Assembly (NCBI RefSeq): GCF_029714185.1
Contig: NZ_CP121671.1
Location: 930,001 to 994,000, forward strand
Reading direction: 5' to 3'
DNA: 64,000 bases
Source of the DNA: Halobacillus naozhouensis
Lineage (GTDB): Bacteria > Bacillota > Bacilli > Bacillales > Halobacillaceae
This document shows, piece after piece, positions 1 to 8,568 of the stretch (its first letter is position 1; every line of letters begins with the position of its first letter). A program made the translations under genes and the position numbers. The notes below the pieces were generated by a model. That model did not search any database. It was not told the DNA's origin and saw only the letters and a program-made list of their open reading frames with translations.

Positions 1-1
1 T

Positions 2-574
2 GGCGGAATCTTAACGAGCTGGATCGGTTTCTATGTTGGAGGCAGCCGCGCTATTTATGCGCTTGCGAAAGCTGGGATGCTGCCTAAATCACTTGGTGAA
101 CTTCATCCAACGTACAATACACCTTATAAAGCGATTCTGGCGATAGGCGTTCTATCCACGATCGCACCATTTTTCGGTCGGCCAGCTCTTGTATGGTTAG
201 TCGATGCAGGCGGGTTAGGCCTGGTCGTGGCCTGGCTGATGGTAGCGATCTCCTTCATCATCCTTCGGAAAAAGAATCCTGCCATGAATCGTCCATTCCG
301 TCTGCGGGGAGGAACGACGATTGGGTGGATAGCTGTGCTTATGTCGCTAGGCGTATGCGTTCTTTACATGCCAGGTATGCCTTCTGCCCTCATTTGGCCT
401 TATGAATGGATTATCGTCCTATCCTGGATGGTGCTCGGAGCGATTCTCTATAACATTTCTATCGCGAAATATGGTGCAGGGAATTCAGACACTCATATGA
501 ATGAGGAGATAGAAAGAGTCATGAACGAAGCCGATTCATCATCTGACATTCTCTCACAAGTTAATGAAAAGTAG
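2..574 (+). CDS. APC-family amino acid permease, C-terminal part (cut by window edge)
   Basis: The reading frame is open from base 2, so only the last 190 residues are visible. The start, TGGCGG, reads GGILTSWIGFYVGGSRAIYA, which matches the late transmembrane region of amino acid/polyamine/organocation (APC) permeases. About four hydrophobic segments follow, then an acidic hydrophilic tail rich in E, S and N. The role is inferred to be uptake or exchange of an amino acid or amine in the cytoplasmic membrane. It lies 116 bp upstream of a CoA transferase and a sigma-54 activator on the same strand, so it may belong to the same catabolic locus. The substrate cannot be told from this fragment. 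Confidence 0.75.
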   Translation, partial: GGILTSWIGFYVGGSRAIYALAKAGMLPKSLGELHPTYNTPYKAILAIGVLSTIAPFFGRPALVWLVDAGGLGLVVAWLMVAISFIILRKKNPAMNRPFRLRGGTTIGWIAVLMSLGVCVLYMPGMPSALIWPYEWIIVLSWMVLGAILYNISIAKYGAGNSDTHMNEEIERVMNEADSSSDILSQVNEK

Positions 575-690
575 CTGGACATTTTTATCAGAATGGAAAT
601 CTGTCACACATAAATTATTAGATAATCATTTTTTCTAGAAAAATTACTTGGTGCAGCTAACATTGTACCTTCAAATAGGAGTGTCTCGTA

Positions 691-1875
691 ATGAAGCAAC
701 CGTTGGAAGGAATCAAAGTTCTCGACCTGTCGCGTGTATTGGCCGGCCCGTTGGGATCCATGCAGCTAGCAGACCTCGGCGCCGAAGTGATCCGTGTCGA
801 AGCCCCTGGCGGCAAGGATGACATTCGCCATTGGTGGCCATTCGTTGAAGAAGAAAGCACATACTATCTTTCAGCTAATCGCAATAAAAAGTCGATGACG
901 ATTAATCTTAAGCAGGAAGAAGGGAAAGCCCTTTTTAAAAAAATGGCGGCCCAGGCGGATGTTGTGATTGAAAATTTTAAAACAGGCACATTAGACCGGC
1001 TTGGATTAGGGTATGACACACTGAAGCAGCAGAAGGAAGATGTTATTCTCTGTTCGGTGACCGGTTATGGACAGACTGGTCCTTATAAACATCTTCCAGG
1101 ATATGACCCTGTTATTCAGGCAGTGGGAGGGCTGATGGATATTACCGGAGACCCTGAGGCTGAAGCGACACGGGTAGGAACACCCGTCGTTGATATTATG
1201 ACCTCTCATTATGTGGCTATTAGTGTCCTGGCCGCCCTGAGGAAACGTGATCTGACAGGGGAGGGAGAACATATTGATTTGTCGCTTCTTGATATTCAAG
1301 TCGCTTCCCTTGGTAACATTTCAAGCAGTTATTTATTAAAAGGGCATGTTTCCAAACGAATGGGCAATGCCCACGGCAACATCACACCATACGAGACATT
1401 TCACTGTGCTGATAAGCCGATTATGGTCGCAGCTGGAAATGACCGGATGTTTTATCAGCTGGCAGAGGTGATGGGCCATCCGGAATGGAAAGAGGACGCG
1501 CGGTTTAAAACGAATGCCAATCGGATTGAACATAGGCAGGAATTAAGAGAGCAGTTGGAGAAAGAGTTTTTGAAAAAAGGTGCCGATGAATGGGAACAGC
1601 AGTTATCTTCCCGTAATATCCCGTGTGGACCTGTGAACAATGTGCAGCAGGTTTTTGACCATCCGCAAGTTAAAGCACGAGATATGGTCCAGGTCAGCGA
1701 CCATCCTAAGGTCGGAAAGATGCGGACCGTTCGAAACCCAATTAAATTTAAGCATACGAATATAGAAGCGAAATCCCATCCTCCGATGTTAGGAGAGCAC
1801 ACCATTGATTTACTGAAAGAATTTGGCTTATCGGAAGAGGAGGTTGTTGAACTTAGAAACAAAGGGGCTATATAA
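691..1875 (+). CDS. CaiB/BaiF-type (family III) CoA transferase
   Basis: This 394-residue protein has the usual length for family III CoA transferases, which move CoA between carboxylic acids (formyl-CoA/oxalate, carnitine, succinyl-CoA types). The N-terminus (GIKVLDLSRVLAGPL, then LADLGAEVIRVE) is the standard family opening. The conserved GYGQTGPY and PGYD segments lie near residues 125-139, and the likely catalytic aspartate is D168 in PVVDI. GGTGTCTC-type spacing upstream gives a modest ribosome binding site (AGGAGTG, 677 region). It sits between an APC permease and a RocR-like activator. The acyl acceptor cannot be named from sequence alone; an amino-acid-derived acid is an inference from the neighbours. 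Confidence 0.85.
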   Translation: MKQPLEGIKVLDLSRVLAGPLGSMQLADLGAEVIRVEAPGGKDDIRHWWPFVEEESTYYLSANRNKKSMTINLKQEEGKALFKKMAAQADVVIENFKTGTLDRLGLGYDTLKQQKEDVILCSVTGYGQTGPYKHLPGYDPVIQAVGGLMDITGDPEAEATRVGTPVVDIMTSHYVAISVLAALRKRDLTGEGEHIDLSLLDIQVASLGNISSSYLLKGHVSKRMGNAHGNITPYETFHCADKPIMVAAGNDRMFYQLAEVMGHPEWKEDARFKTNANRIEHRQELREQLEKEFLKKGADEWEQQLSSRNIPCGPVNNVQQVFDHPQVKARDMVQVSDHPKVGKMRTVRNPIKFKHTNIEAKSHPPMLGEHTIDLLKEFGLSEEEVVELRNKGAI

Positions 1876-1877
1876 AC

Positions 1878-1943
1878 TTTTCATCATGGTCTTGATTCCA
1901 TTAATGAAGGGTGCCAAATTTCCGGCACCAAAAGTGATGAAAA
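1878..1943 (+). other. Nested inverted repeat between CoA transferase and activator genes
   Basis: TTTTCATCA at 1878-1886 pairs perfectly with TGATGAAAA at 1935-1943, and inside it GGTGCC (1910-1915) pairs with GGCACC (1924-1929). No T-tract follows either arm, so it is not a classical terminator. It could be an RNA structure in the leader of the downstream activator or an operator; the sequence does not decide. Confidence 0.4.
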
Positions 1944-1980
1944 TTGAGCACATTTTTCTTAGGTAACAGGAGGTATGGAG

Positions 1981-3375
1981 ATGGCAAATGCGAAAGAAAT
2001 GCTCCAGGCGATTTTAAGTACCATTGATGAAGGGATTCATGCAGTGGACGCAAGTGGAGTAACGATTTTCTATAACCATATCGCATCAAAGCTCGATGGC
2101 CTAGAAAGAAAAGAAGTGTTAGGAAAGCACTTATTAAGTAATTTTCCTTCCTTGTCTACCGAGACAAGTACATTAATGAAGGTCTGCCAGACAGGGGAAC
2201 CGATTTTTAATCAACATCAATCGTACCGTAACATTCGCGGCGTGCTCGTGGATACCGTCAACACGTCCCTGCCTATTAAGGTGAATGGCAAGCTGGTCGG
2301 AGCGGTCGAAATCGCCAAAGACTTAACAAGAATTAAGCAATTATCGGAAAAGCTGATCGATTTACAGGCGAGAATGGATTCAACAAGTGGTCCGGAGAAA
2401 TCAACGAACAACAGAACGGGGGCCACTTTTCACATGACCGATATTATTACACAGGACCCCGACTTTCTTCAACTGAAATCCAAAGCAGAAAAGGTTGCTG
2501 CCACGACATCCCCAGTTTTAATTTATGGTGAAACAGGGACAGGGAAAGAACTGCTCGTGCAATCGATTCATAATGCTTCACCGCGTCACAAGCAGCCATT
2601 CATTGCGCAAAACTGTGCTGCCATCCCGTCTTCCCTGCTGGAAAGTATTTTATTTGGAACCATTAAAGGCAGCTACACTGGGGCAACGGATCGTCCAGGA
2701 TTATTTGAACTAGCAGACGGAGGCACATTGTTCCTGGATGAACTGAGCAGCATGCCGCTCGATATTCAAGCCAAGCTGCTCAGGGTGCTGCAGAACGGCG
2801 TGATACGAAGGGTCGGGGGGACGAAGGAAAGGGCTATGAACCTCCGGATTATTGCTGCTCTGAATGAACCGCCTGAAGTTTGTGTCCGTGAAAAGAGACT
2901 GCGATCTGATCTATATTTTCGTCTTAACGTTGTGCCGCTCCACATTCCGAAGCTAAAAGACAGACGTTGTGATATTCAGCTGTTAGTGGATCACTTTGTG
3001 CAAAAATACAATTTTCAATTTGGCAAGCTGGTGACAAAGGTAGATGAAAGGGTAAAGGACATGTTTCATCACTATGAATGGCCGGGCAATGTTCGTGAAT
3101 TAGAACACGCGATTGAATCAGCTATGAATATGGTGGAGGGGGATCGGATCTTAACAGAACACTTGCCGCCACATATTACCGAAAGCTGTGCTGCGATGAA
3201 ACGGACGTCCCAAACACCCCTGCAGCCTCTTAGAAAAGTATTATTGGAAACGGAAGAACGATTGATCACACAGGCGTTGGAGCAAACGAACGGCAACATT
3301 CAACAAGCCGCTAATTTGCTGCAGATCCCTCGCCAAACCTTACAATATAAATCCAATAAATTGAAGCTGTCGTAA
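1981..3375 (+). CDS. RocR-like sigma-54-dependent transcriptional activator (PAS, AAA+, Fis-type HTH)
   Basis: This bacterial enhancer-binding protein has an N-terminal PAS sensor (about residues 5-115), a central AAA+ domain and a C-terminal Fis-type helix-turn-helix (about 435-464). Walker A is GETGTGKE at 183-190 and Walker B is GGTLFLDE at 248-255. The sigma-54 contact loop reads GSYTGA (230-235) instead of GAFTGA, keeping the threonine. Length and layout match RocR of B. subtilis, which controls arginine/ornithine catabolism. The start was set at 1981 because AGGAGG (1968-1973) lies 7 nt upstream; the ATG at 1975 is too close to it. A terminator follows directly, then a -24/-12 promoter, so its likely target is the decarboxylase downstream. 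Confidence 0.88.
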   Translation: MANAKEMLQAILSTIDEGIHAVDASGVTIFYNHIASKLDGLERKEVLGKHLLSNFPSLSTETSTLMKVCQTGEPIFNQHQSYRNIRGVLVDTVNTSLPIKVNGKLVGAVEIAKDLTRIKQLSEKLIDLQARMDSTSGPEKSTNNRTGATFHMTDIITQDPDFLQLKSKAEKVAATTSPVLIYGETGTGKELLVQSIHNASPRHKQPFIAQNCAAIPSSLLESILFGTIKGSYTGATDRPGLFELADGGTLFLDELSSMPLDIQAKLLRVLQNGVIRRVGGTKERAMNLRIIAALNEPPEVCVREKRLRSDLYFRLNVVPLHIPKLKDRRCDIQLLVDHFVQKYNFQFGKLVTKVDERVKDMFHHYEWPGNVRELEHAIESAMNMVEGDRILTEHLPPHITESCAAMKRTSQTPLQPLRKVLLETEERLITQALEQTNGNIQQAANLLQIPRQTLQYKSNKLKLS

Positions 3376-3379
3376 TCTG

Positions 3380-3404
3380 CCGCCGAAAATTCGGCGGTTT
3401 TTTT
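3380..3404 (+). terminator. Rho-independent terminator of the RocR-like gene
   Basis: CCGCCGAA and TTCGGCGG form a perfect 8-bp stem (3380-3387 with 3390-3397) with a 2-base nominal loop, followed by seven T residues. It begins 5 bp after the stop codon of the activator gene. Confidence 0.9.
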
Positions 3405-3504
3405 ATGTTATTTAACAAAAAGCACCCCTTGAATGAAACGTGAATAGTTTACAGTAAGCTAATTTTTATTGTGGTATCAGGCTTTCTAAAAATAGATCAG
3501 CGTT

Positions 3505-3522
3505 TTGGCACGTAACTTGCTT
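3505..3522 (+). promoter_or_regulatory. Sigma-54 (-24/-12) promoter of the decarboxylase gene
   Basis: TTGGCACGTAACTTGCTT contains GG at 3507-3508 and GC at 3519-3520 with the required 10-nt spacing, an almost perfect match to the TGGCAC-N5-TTGCW consensus of SigL promoters. Transcription would begin near 3532. The RocR-like activator gene ends 130 bp upstream. Confidence 0.9.
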
Positions 3523-3607
3523 TAGTAAAACAGTGAATGAGGAATACATTGCATACGTTCGACTTCTATTAAAGCGAACGTATGGGGTGGAAGAAGGAGA
3601 GGGTGTA

Positions 3608-5110
3608 ATGGTTTTTAAAGCGACAACACATCACGAGGAACCACACTCAATTATGGACCATACAGCAGCCCCGCTTTATGAAGCGCTTTGCTCGTATGGA
3701 AGAAGTCAACGTACCTCTTTACACGTTCCAGGACATAAAGATGGACGTGTATTTGATGAAGAAGCACTAGGACGTTTTTCAAGCATATTAAAGATTGATA
3801 CTACAGAATCAGTAGGGATTGATGGTTTACATCACCCAACTAATTTCATCGCCGAAGCACAAGCGTTAGCTGCTGATGCCTTTGGAGCAGATCATACATT
3901 TTTTCTTGTTGGAGGAAGTACGGCCGGAAATATCGGGGCTGCTCTAACTCTATGCAGTCCTGGTGATAAAATCATTGTTCAGCGCAATATGCATAAATCC
4001 GTTTTCCATGGGCTGATGGTAGCCGGTGCTCAACCTATTTTTATTGCCCCATCCATTGAACCAACAACTAAGGTTGCTAAGGTTTCCGATCTGTCATTTA
4101 TTGAAAAAGCATTGAAGGATAACCCCGATGTGAAGGGAGTATGGATTACCAATCCAAATTATTATGGAATGAGTCAGGATATCACTTCTTTAGCAAAAGC
4201 CTGTCACCAGGCAGGAGTGCCTCTCGTAGTAGATGAAGCTCATGGCCCTCACTTTGGGCAAGCAGCAGAGGTGCCGCCTTCAGCCCTTTCGCAGGGAGCA
4301 GATATTGTTGTCCAATCTACACATAAAATGTTAACAGCGATGACGATGGCATCTATGCTTCATGTGAAAGGAAACCTGGTGTCTCGTGAACGGCTGGGGC
4401 AAGTGCTCGGAATGATTCAGTCGACGAGCCCTTCCTACCCGCTGTTAGCCTCTCTGGATTTGGCAAGGCGTTATTTAGTCACGAAAGGTCGCACTCAAAT
4501 CAAAGAGACAGTGAAACGACTAGAAGATCGAAGGATCGCTCTTGACTCTGAATTGCAAACGCTTTCTATTTGGGGTGGAAGTCAAGAGGTTGATAATAGA
4601 GATCCATTGAAGTGGATTATTTCAGGTAAGACTGGTGTCGTTTCAGGATTTCAATTGCTAGATATGTTTTATGAATTAGGCTGTACTGCGGAAATCTGTG
4701 ATCCTCGTAACGTTGGCTTCTTATTTTCACTAGATGAAAGGGAGGAAGACATCGAGAAAGTTGTTAGGAAGATCAAGGAAATGGATGAAAAGCTGCAAAC
4801 CATGTCTGCAGCTGAGCAGTCACCCCCTTCTGATATGGTTCTTTTTGAAAAGGAAGGAACCCTTTACAAACCAGCCTTATCGTTACATGAGGCTTTTCAT
4901 AAGCCACGCAAACGTGCAACTTTGCAAGAAGCAATTGGAGCTATTTGCGGCGAAATGGTGCTGCCTTATCCCCCAGGCATTCCTTTGTTGACGCCTGGTG
5001 AACAAATTACAACTGATCATGTAAAAACGATCCGTCGGCTTAAAGAGATGGGCGCTTATTTCCAAAGCCCTTCTGATGATACGATGAAATCCTTATATAT
5101 ACTCTGCTAG
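3608..5110 (+). CDS. Orn/Lys/Arg decarboxylase (PLP-dependent, fold type I)
   Basis: The enzyme removes the carboxyl group of a basic amino acid to give putrescine, cadaverine or agmatine. The 500-residue length fits the SpeA/YaaO-type decarboxylases of Bacillus. SLHVPGHKDG (37-46) is the typical N-terminal signature, DEAHGPHF (209-216) binds the cofactor, and STHK (237-240) carries the likely PLP lysine K240. The upstream ATG at 3533 lies at the predicted transcription start and has no ribosome binding site, so the ATG at 3608, preceded by AAGGAG, was chosen. It is driven by a sigma-54 promoter next to a RocR-like activator and is followed 113 bp later by an NhaC-type antiporter. The exact substrate is not decided. 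Confidence 0.88.
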   Translation: MVFKATTHHEEPHSIMDHTAAPLYEALCSYGRSQRTSLHVPGHKDGRVFDEEALGRFSSILKIDTTESVGIDGLHHPTNFIAEAQALAADAFGADHTFFLVGGSTAGNIGAALTLCSPGDKIIVQRNMHKSVFHGLMVAGAQPIFIAPSIEPTTKVAKVSDLSFIEKALKDNPDVKGVWITNPNYYGMSQDITSLAKACHQAGVPLVVDEAHGPHFGQAAEVPPSALSQGADIVVQSTHKMLTAMTMASMLHVKGNLVSRERLGQVLGMIQSTSPSYPLLASLDLARRYLVTKGRTQIKETVKRLEDRRIALDSELQTLSIWGGSQEVDNRDPLKWIISGKTGVVSGFQLLDMFYELGCTAEICDPRNVGFLFSLDEREEDIEKVVRKIKEMDEKLQTMSAAEQSPPSDMVLFEKEGTLYKPALSLHEAFHKPRKRATLQEAIGAICGEMVLPYPPGIPLLTPGEQITTDHVKTIRRLKEMGAYFQSPSDDTMKSLYILC

Positions 5111-5127
5111 CTTGCAGTCTGGACTAT

Positions 5128-5178
5128 AGCCCCCGAACCCCTTTGGATGATTACTAATAAGGGTGATTAGAGGGGGCT
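5128..5178 (+). other. Hairpin without T-tract between decarboxylase and antiporter genes
   Basis: AGCCCCC (5128-5134) can pair with GGGGGCT (5172-5178), with a weaker inner ACCCCTT/AAGGGT pairing. No run of T follows, so it may modulate or protect a joint transcript rather than end it. Confidence 0.4.
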
Positions 5179-5223
5179 GACAACTAGAAACGACAGATCA
5201 ATAAAAAAGGAGGAGATTGATAC

Positions 5224-6822
5224 GTGGAGATGGAATTTGTCAATTCAGTATTTTCATTAATCCCGCCACTATTAGCCATAATCATGGTCATTGTTACACG
5301 GAGAGTGCTTTTATCACTTGGGATAGGTATATTTTTAGGTGCCCTCATGCTTCAACAATTCGATTTTGCGGGGGCCGTTGCTAAGATATTCAATACGGTC
5401 CGTGATATTTTTGTGGCCATGAATGAATCTGCTTGGGAGTTTAACACATGGAACCTTTTCATCCTGTTATTCTTATTGATTCTTGGGATAATGACAGCTT
5501 TCATTTCCATGGCTGGTGGAACACGCGCTTTTGGTAACTGGGCGATCCATCGAGTAAAGTCTCGTAAAGGAGCTAAGTTATTAACTGTTTTTCTCGGCCT
5601 TATTGTATTTATTGATGATTATTTTAACTCTTTAGCTGTCGGACAAGTTAGCCGGCCTCTAACGGATCGTCACCGCATTTCTAGAGCGAAACTTGCTTAT
5701 TTTCTAGACTCGACGGCAGCTCCAGTTTGTGTCATTTCTCCGATATCCAGTTGGGGAGCTTATATTATCGGGTTAATTGGAACCGTGCTTGCCACGCATC
5801 AAGTGGCAGAGTACAGTGCATTTACCGGGTTTCTCTATATGATTCCGATGAACTTGTACGCGGTTGTTGCCATTTTACTCGTCATTGCGACAGCCTGGTT
5901 TAACATTAACTTCGGTTTAATGAGAAGCCATGAGGATAGAGCCGTAGGCATGGATGAGGGATTAGGTAATGAAGAAAACCAGGACGTATTAACAAATCTC
6001 CCCGAAAGCCATCAAGGCAAGGTTGGTGACCTGATTTGGCCGATCATCGCTCTTTTGGTTGGAACCGTTGGCGCGATGGTCTACACGGGATACCAGGCAG
6101 TAGCTGCGACAGGCATCAATGTGACAATCTTAGCTATTTTTGAAAATACAGCTGTTGCCAAATCACTCGTCTACGGAGGTTTAGCTGGCTTAATCGTCAC
6201 GTTGCTTGTTTTTTTACCAAAAGGATTTTCGTTCAAGGATTGGATGCTCGGATTCAAAAGTGGGATCCAGTCTATGCTCCCGGCCATTTATATCTTAATT
6301 ACCGCTTGGACGATTACCACGATAATCAGCCAATTGGAGACAGGAGCGTATCTGGCAGGATTGGTTCAAGAATGGAATATTCCGCTTGGATTATTACCAG
6401 CGCTGGTCTTTATCCTTGCAGCATTTATGGCCTTTTCAACGGGAACTTCATGGGGAACGTTTGGCTTGATGCTCCCGATTGCCGGGCAGATTGCGGCGAA
6501 TACGGATGTTTCTTACATGCTGCCTATGCTCGCAGCAGTTCTTGCAGGCTCAGTGTTAGGTGATCATTGTTCACCTATTTCCGATACGACGATTTTATCA
6601 TCTACTGGAGCAGGGTGTGATCATATGGACCACGTCAATACACAATTGCCTTATGCGATTATTGCCGGAGCTATCGCTACAATTGGTTACCTCGTGCTTG
6701 GCTTTACAGGCAGCATTATCCTCGGTTGTGCAGCATCCATCCTTTTGTTAGTTGTATTTGTCTGGTATATGAAGAAATCAGTAAAACCTATCGTCGAAGG
6801 AAAACTTGCCAAAAATGGGTGA
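5224..6822 (+). CDS. NhaC-type Na+/H+ antiporter family membrane protein
   Basis: This 532-residue polytopic membrane protein belongs to the NhaC/ion transporter superfamily. The segment GTSWGTFGLMLPIAGQIA and the later GDHCSPISDTTILSSTGA with DHMDHV are the family hallmarks in the C-terminal half. Family members exchange Na+ for H+ or carry organic solutes such as malate/lactate or amino acids. The start is GTG 5224, which has AGGAGG (5208-5213) at 10 nt; ATG 5230 would be 16 nt away. Lying directly after a basic amino acid decarboxylase, it may supply the amino acid or export its amine product; that is inference, and ion homeostasis is the alternative. Confidence 0.82.
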   Translation: MEMEFVNSVFSLIPPLLAIIMVIVTRRVLLSLGIGIFLGALMLQQFDFAGAVAKIFNTVRDIFVAMNESAWEFNTWNLFILLFLLILGIMTAFISMAGGTRAFGNWAIHRVKSRKGAKLLTVFLGLIVFIDDYFNSLAVGQVSRPLTDRHRISRAKLAYFLDSTAAPVCVISPISSWGAYIIGLIGTVLATHQVAEYSAFTGFLYMIPMNLYAVVAILLVIATAWFNINFGLMRSHEDRAVGMDEGLGNEENQDVLTNLPESHQGKVGDLIWPIIALLVGTVGAMVYTGYQAVAATGINVTILAIFENTAVAKSLVYGGLAGLIVTLLVFLPKGFSFKDWMLGFKSGIQSMLPAIYILITAWTITTIISQLETGAYLAGLVQEWNIPLGLLPALVFILAAFMAFSTGTSWGTFGLMLPIAGQIAANTDVSYMLPMLAAVLAGSVLGDHCSPISDTTILSSTGAGCDHMDHVNTQLPYAIIAGAIATIGYLVLGFTGSIILGCAASILLLVVFVWYMKKSVKPIVEGKLAKNG

Positions 6823-6892
6823 ATGTTATTTCATCAGTACTATAAAAAATAAATTCTAAAACGAGGACTTATCCTTCATTACTCTCCATTCA

Positions 6893-6923
6893 TTTATGAA
6901 AAAGCAAATAATTTATGCAAAAA
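6893..6923 (+). promoter_or_regulatory. Candidate upstream activator site, paired TTTATG elements
   Basis: TTTATGAAAAA (6893-6903) and TTTATGCAAAAA (6912-6923) are direct repeats whose starts are 19 nt apart, 71 nt (second element start) before the GG of the -24/-12 promoter. The same 12-mer and the same 19-nt spacing occur upstream of the promoter at 11223. This looks like the binding site of the sigma-54 activator encoded at 8957. Confidence 0.6.
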
Positions 6924-6980
6924 TGGGTAGGAATTCAAGATAAATAATCTGAATTATCCGAATTGAACGTGATATGGGAT

Positions 6981-6998
6981 CTGGCATGAAACTTGCAA
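6981..6998 (+). promoter_or_regulatory. Sigma-54 (-24/-12) promoter of the second antiporter operon
   Basis: CTGGCATGAAACTTGCAA has GG at 6983-6984 and GC at 6995-6996 with exactly 10 nt between, matching the SigL consensus. Transcription would start near 7008, which excludes no coding sequence if the ATG at 7057 is used. Confidence 0.9.
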
Positions 6999-7056
6999 AC
7001 TATAAGGATGAACCTTTCCGTTGAGACGGCGGAAGGCAATATTCAAGGAGAGAGGG

Positions 7057-8523
7057 ATGAGTGTGCAAGGAAATAAAGTGAAGAAAGCGGTTAAAAGACC
7101 ATCCTTTAAAGTGGCCATGATCCCAATTGTATTTATGATTATGGCGCTGTATGTAGGCATTGCAAGGTTTGGGCTGGATCCTCATGTACCATTACTGTTA
7201 AGCGGGGTTGTTGCTGCAATTGTCGCTCTGTGGCTTGGTTATTCATGGGAAGACATTGAGAGTAGTTTTCTAGATACGATTAGATTATCTTTACAAGCGA
7301 TCGTCATTTTATTGATTATCGGCGCGATCATAGGCTCCTGGATAGCTGCCGGGATCGTTCCGACGATGATTTATTATGGCTTGGGCTTATTGTCACCAGG
7401 ATATTTCCTAGTATCAGCATGTGCGATTTCTTGTGTCGTAGCTTTAGCCTCAGGAAACGCCTGGACGGCTGCTGGAACCATTGGAATCGCTATTATGGGG
7501 ATTGGTCAGGGTCTTGGAGTCGATTTGGCTATGGTAGCAGGCGCCGTCATATCAGGTGTGTACTTTGGGGATAAAGTATCGCCTTTATCGGAAACAACCA
7601 ATATGGCACCAGGGATCACAGGGGCAGAGTTGTTTGAGCATATCAAGCACATGATGTTTACAACGATCCCTGCGCTATTGATTGCTCTGGTGATCTACAC
7701 GATTCTAGGATTGCAATTTTCAGAAACTCAATCAAGTATCGCTGAGGTACAGACCCTTCAAAAGCAGTTGAGTGACATCTTTGTTATTTCTCCGTGGCTG
7801 CTGCTCGCGCCTGCAGCCGTTATCCTCATGATGATATTTAAAATGCCGGCTATTCCAGGGCTTACTATTGGATCTCTTATCGGGGTTGCCTTTGCTATCG
7901 GTTTTCAAGGGATGGGCACAGGCGATGCATTCAGTGTAATGTATTATGGTTTCTCAAAAGAAGTCGGTATTGAAGTAGTGGGTAATCTTTTGAATAATGG
8001 CGGGATGGAAAGCATGATGTACACCGTCGCCTTAATCCTTATTGCCATGTCATTTGGGGGGATTTTAGAGAAAGCAGGAATTTTAGAAGCAATTGTCGTG
8101 GCATTATTATCCTTTGCCAAAAGAACAGGAAGCTTAATTATGGCTACGGTTGGGACATGCATTTCAGCAAATGTGATTGCCTGTGATCAGTATCTCTCGA
8201 TTATTCTTCCTGGACGGATGTACTCGAAAGCCTACAAAGATCGGAACCTTCATCCTAAAAACTTATCAAGAACACTTGAAGATGCTGGAACGATGACATC
8301 TCCGCTGGTACCGTGGAACACATGTGGGGCGTTTATGTTTGCGACATTAGGGGTTTCCGCATTCAGTTATGCTCCTTATGCTTTTTTAAACCTGATCAGT
8401 CCGATCGTTGCCGTTATTTACGGATATGCTAATTTTAAAATAGAATACTTGTCTGATGAAGACGAGCAATCTCAAGAATCAGCGTTTGCTACCGATCGTG
8501 AAGCAACGGAGGAAGCTAAGTGA
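7057..8523 (+). CDS. NhaC-type antiporter (MleN/YheL-like), sigma-54 controlled
   Basis: The protein is an integral membrane carrier of 488 residues with about eleven hydrophobic stretches. GDKVSPLSETTNMAPGI is the family signature, and the C-terminal PWNTCGAFM segment also fits NhaC relatives such as MleN (malate/Na+-lactate/H+) and YheL. AAGGAG at 7045-7050 selects ATG 7057; a TTG at 7021 lies closer to the predicted transcription start and lacks a ribosome binding site. It is the first gene after a sigma-54 promoter and is followed by a small biotinyl-like protein. Sigma-54 control and its partner genes argue for transport of a carbon/nitrogen substrate rather than housekeeping sodium export. 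Confidence 0.82.
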   Translation: MSVQGNKVKKAVKRPSFKVAMIPIVFMIMALYVGIARFGLDPHVPLLLSGVVAAIVALWLGYSWEDIESSFLDTIRLSLQAIVILLIIGAIIGSWIAAGIVPTMIYYGLGLLSPGYFLVSACAISCVVALASGNAWTAAGTIGIAIMGIGQGLGVDLAMVAGAVISGVYFGDKVSPLSETTNMAPGITGAELFEHIKHMMFTTIPALLIALVIYTILGLQFSETQSSIAEVQTLQKQLSDIFVISPWLLLAPAAVILMMIFKMPAIPGLTIGSLIGVAFAIGFQGMGTGDAFSVMYYGFSKEVGIEVVGNLLNNGGMESMMYTVALILIAMSFGGILEKAGILEAIVVALLSFAKRTGSLIMATVGTCISANVIACDQYLSIILPGRMYSKAYKDRNLHPKNLSRTLEDAGTMTSPLVPWNTCGAFMFATLGVSAFSYAPYAFLNLISPIVAVIYGYANFKIEYLSDEDEQSQESAFATDREATEEAK

Positions 8524-8568
8524 TGGGAATTAGTGAAAGCGCTTTACTTAAAGATAGGAGTGAGGGAT

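Noticed and set aside
640..668. Possible -24/-12 promoter upstream of the CoA transferase gene (TTGGTGCAGCTAACATTG)
   Set aside because: The GG is followed 10 nt later by AT instead of GC, so the essential -12 element is missing.
3533..3607. N-terminal extension of 25 residues on the decarboxylase
   Set aside because: The ATG at 3533 would lie at the predicted transcription start, with no room for a ribosome binding site; the ATG at 3608 has a good one.
7021..7056. TTG start giving 12 extra residues on the second antiporter
   Set aside because: No ribosome binding site and only about 13 nt from the predicted transcription start; ATG 7057 has AAGGAG.
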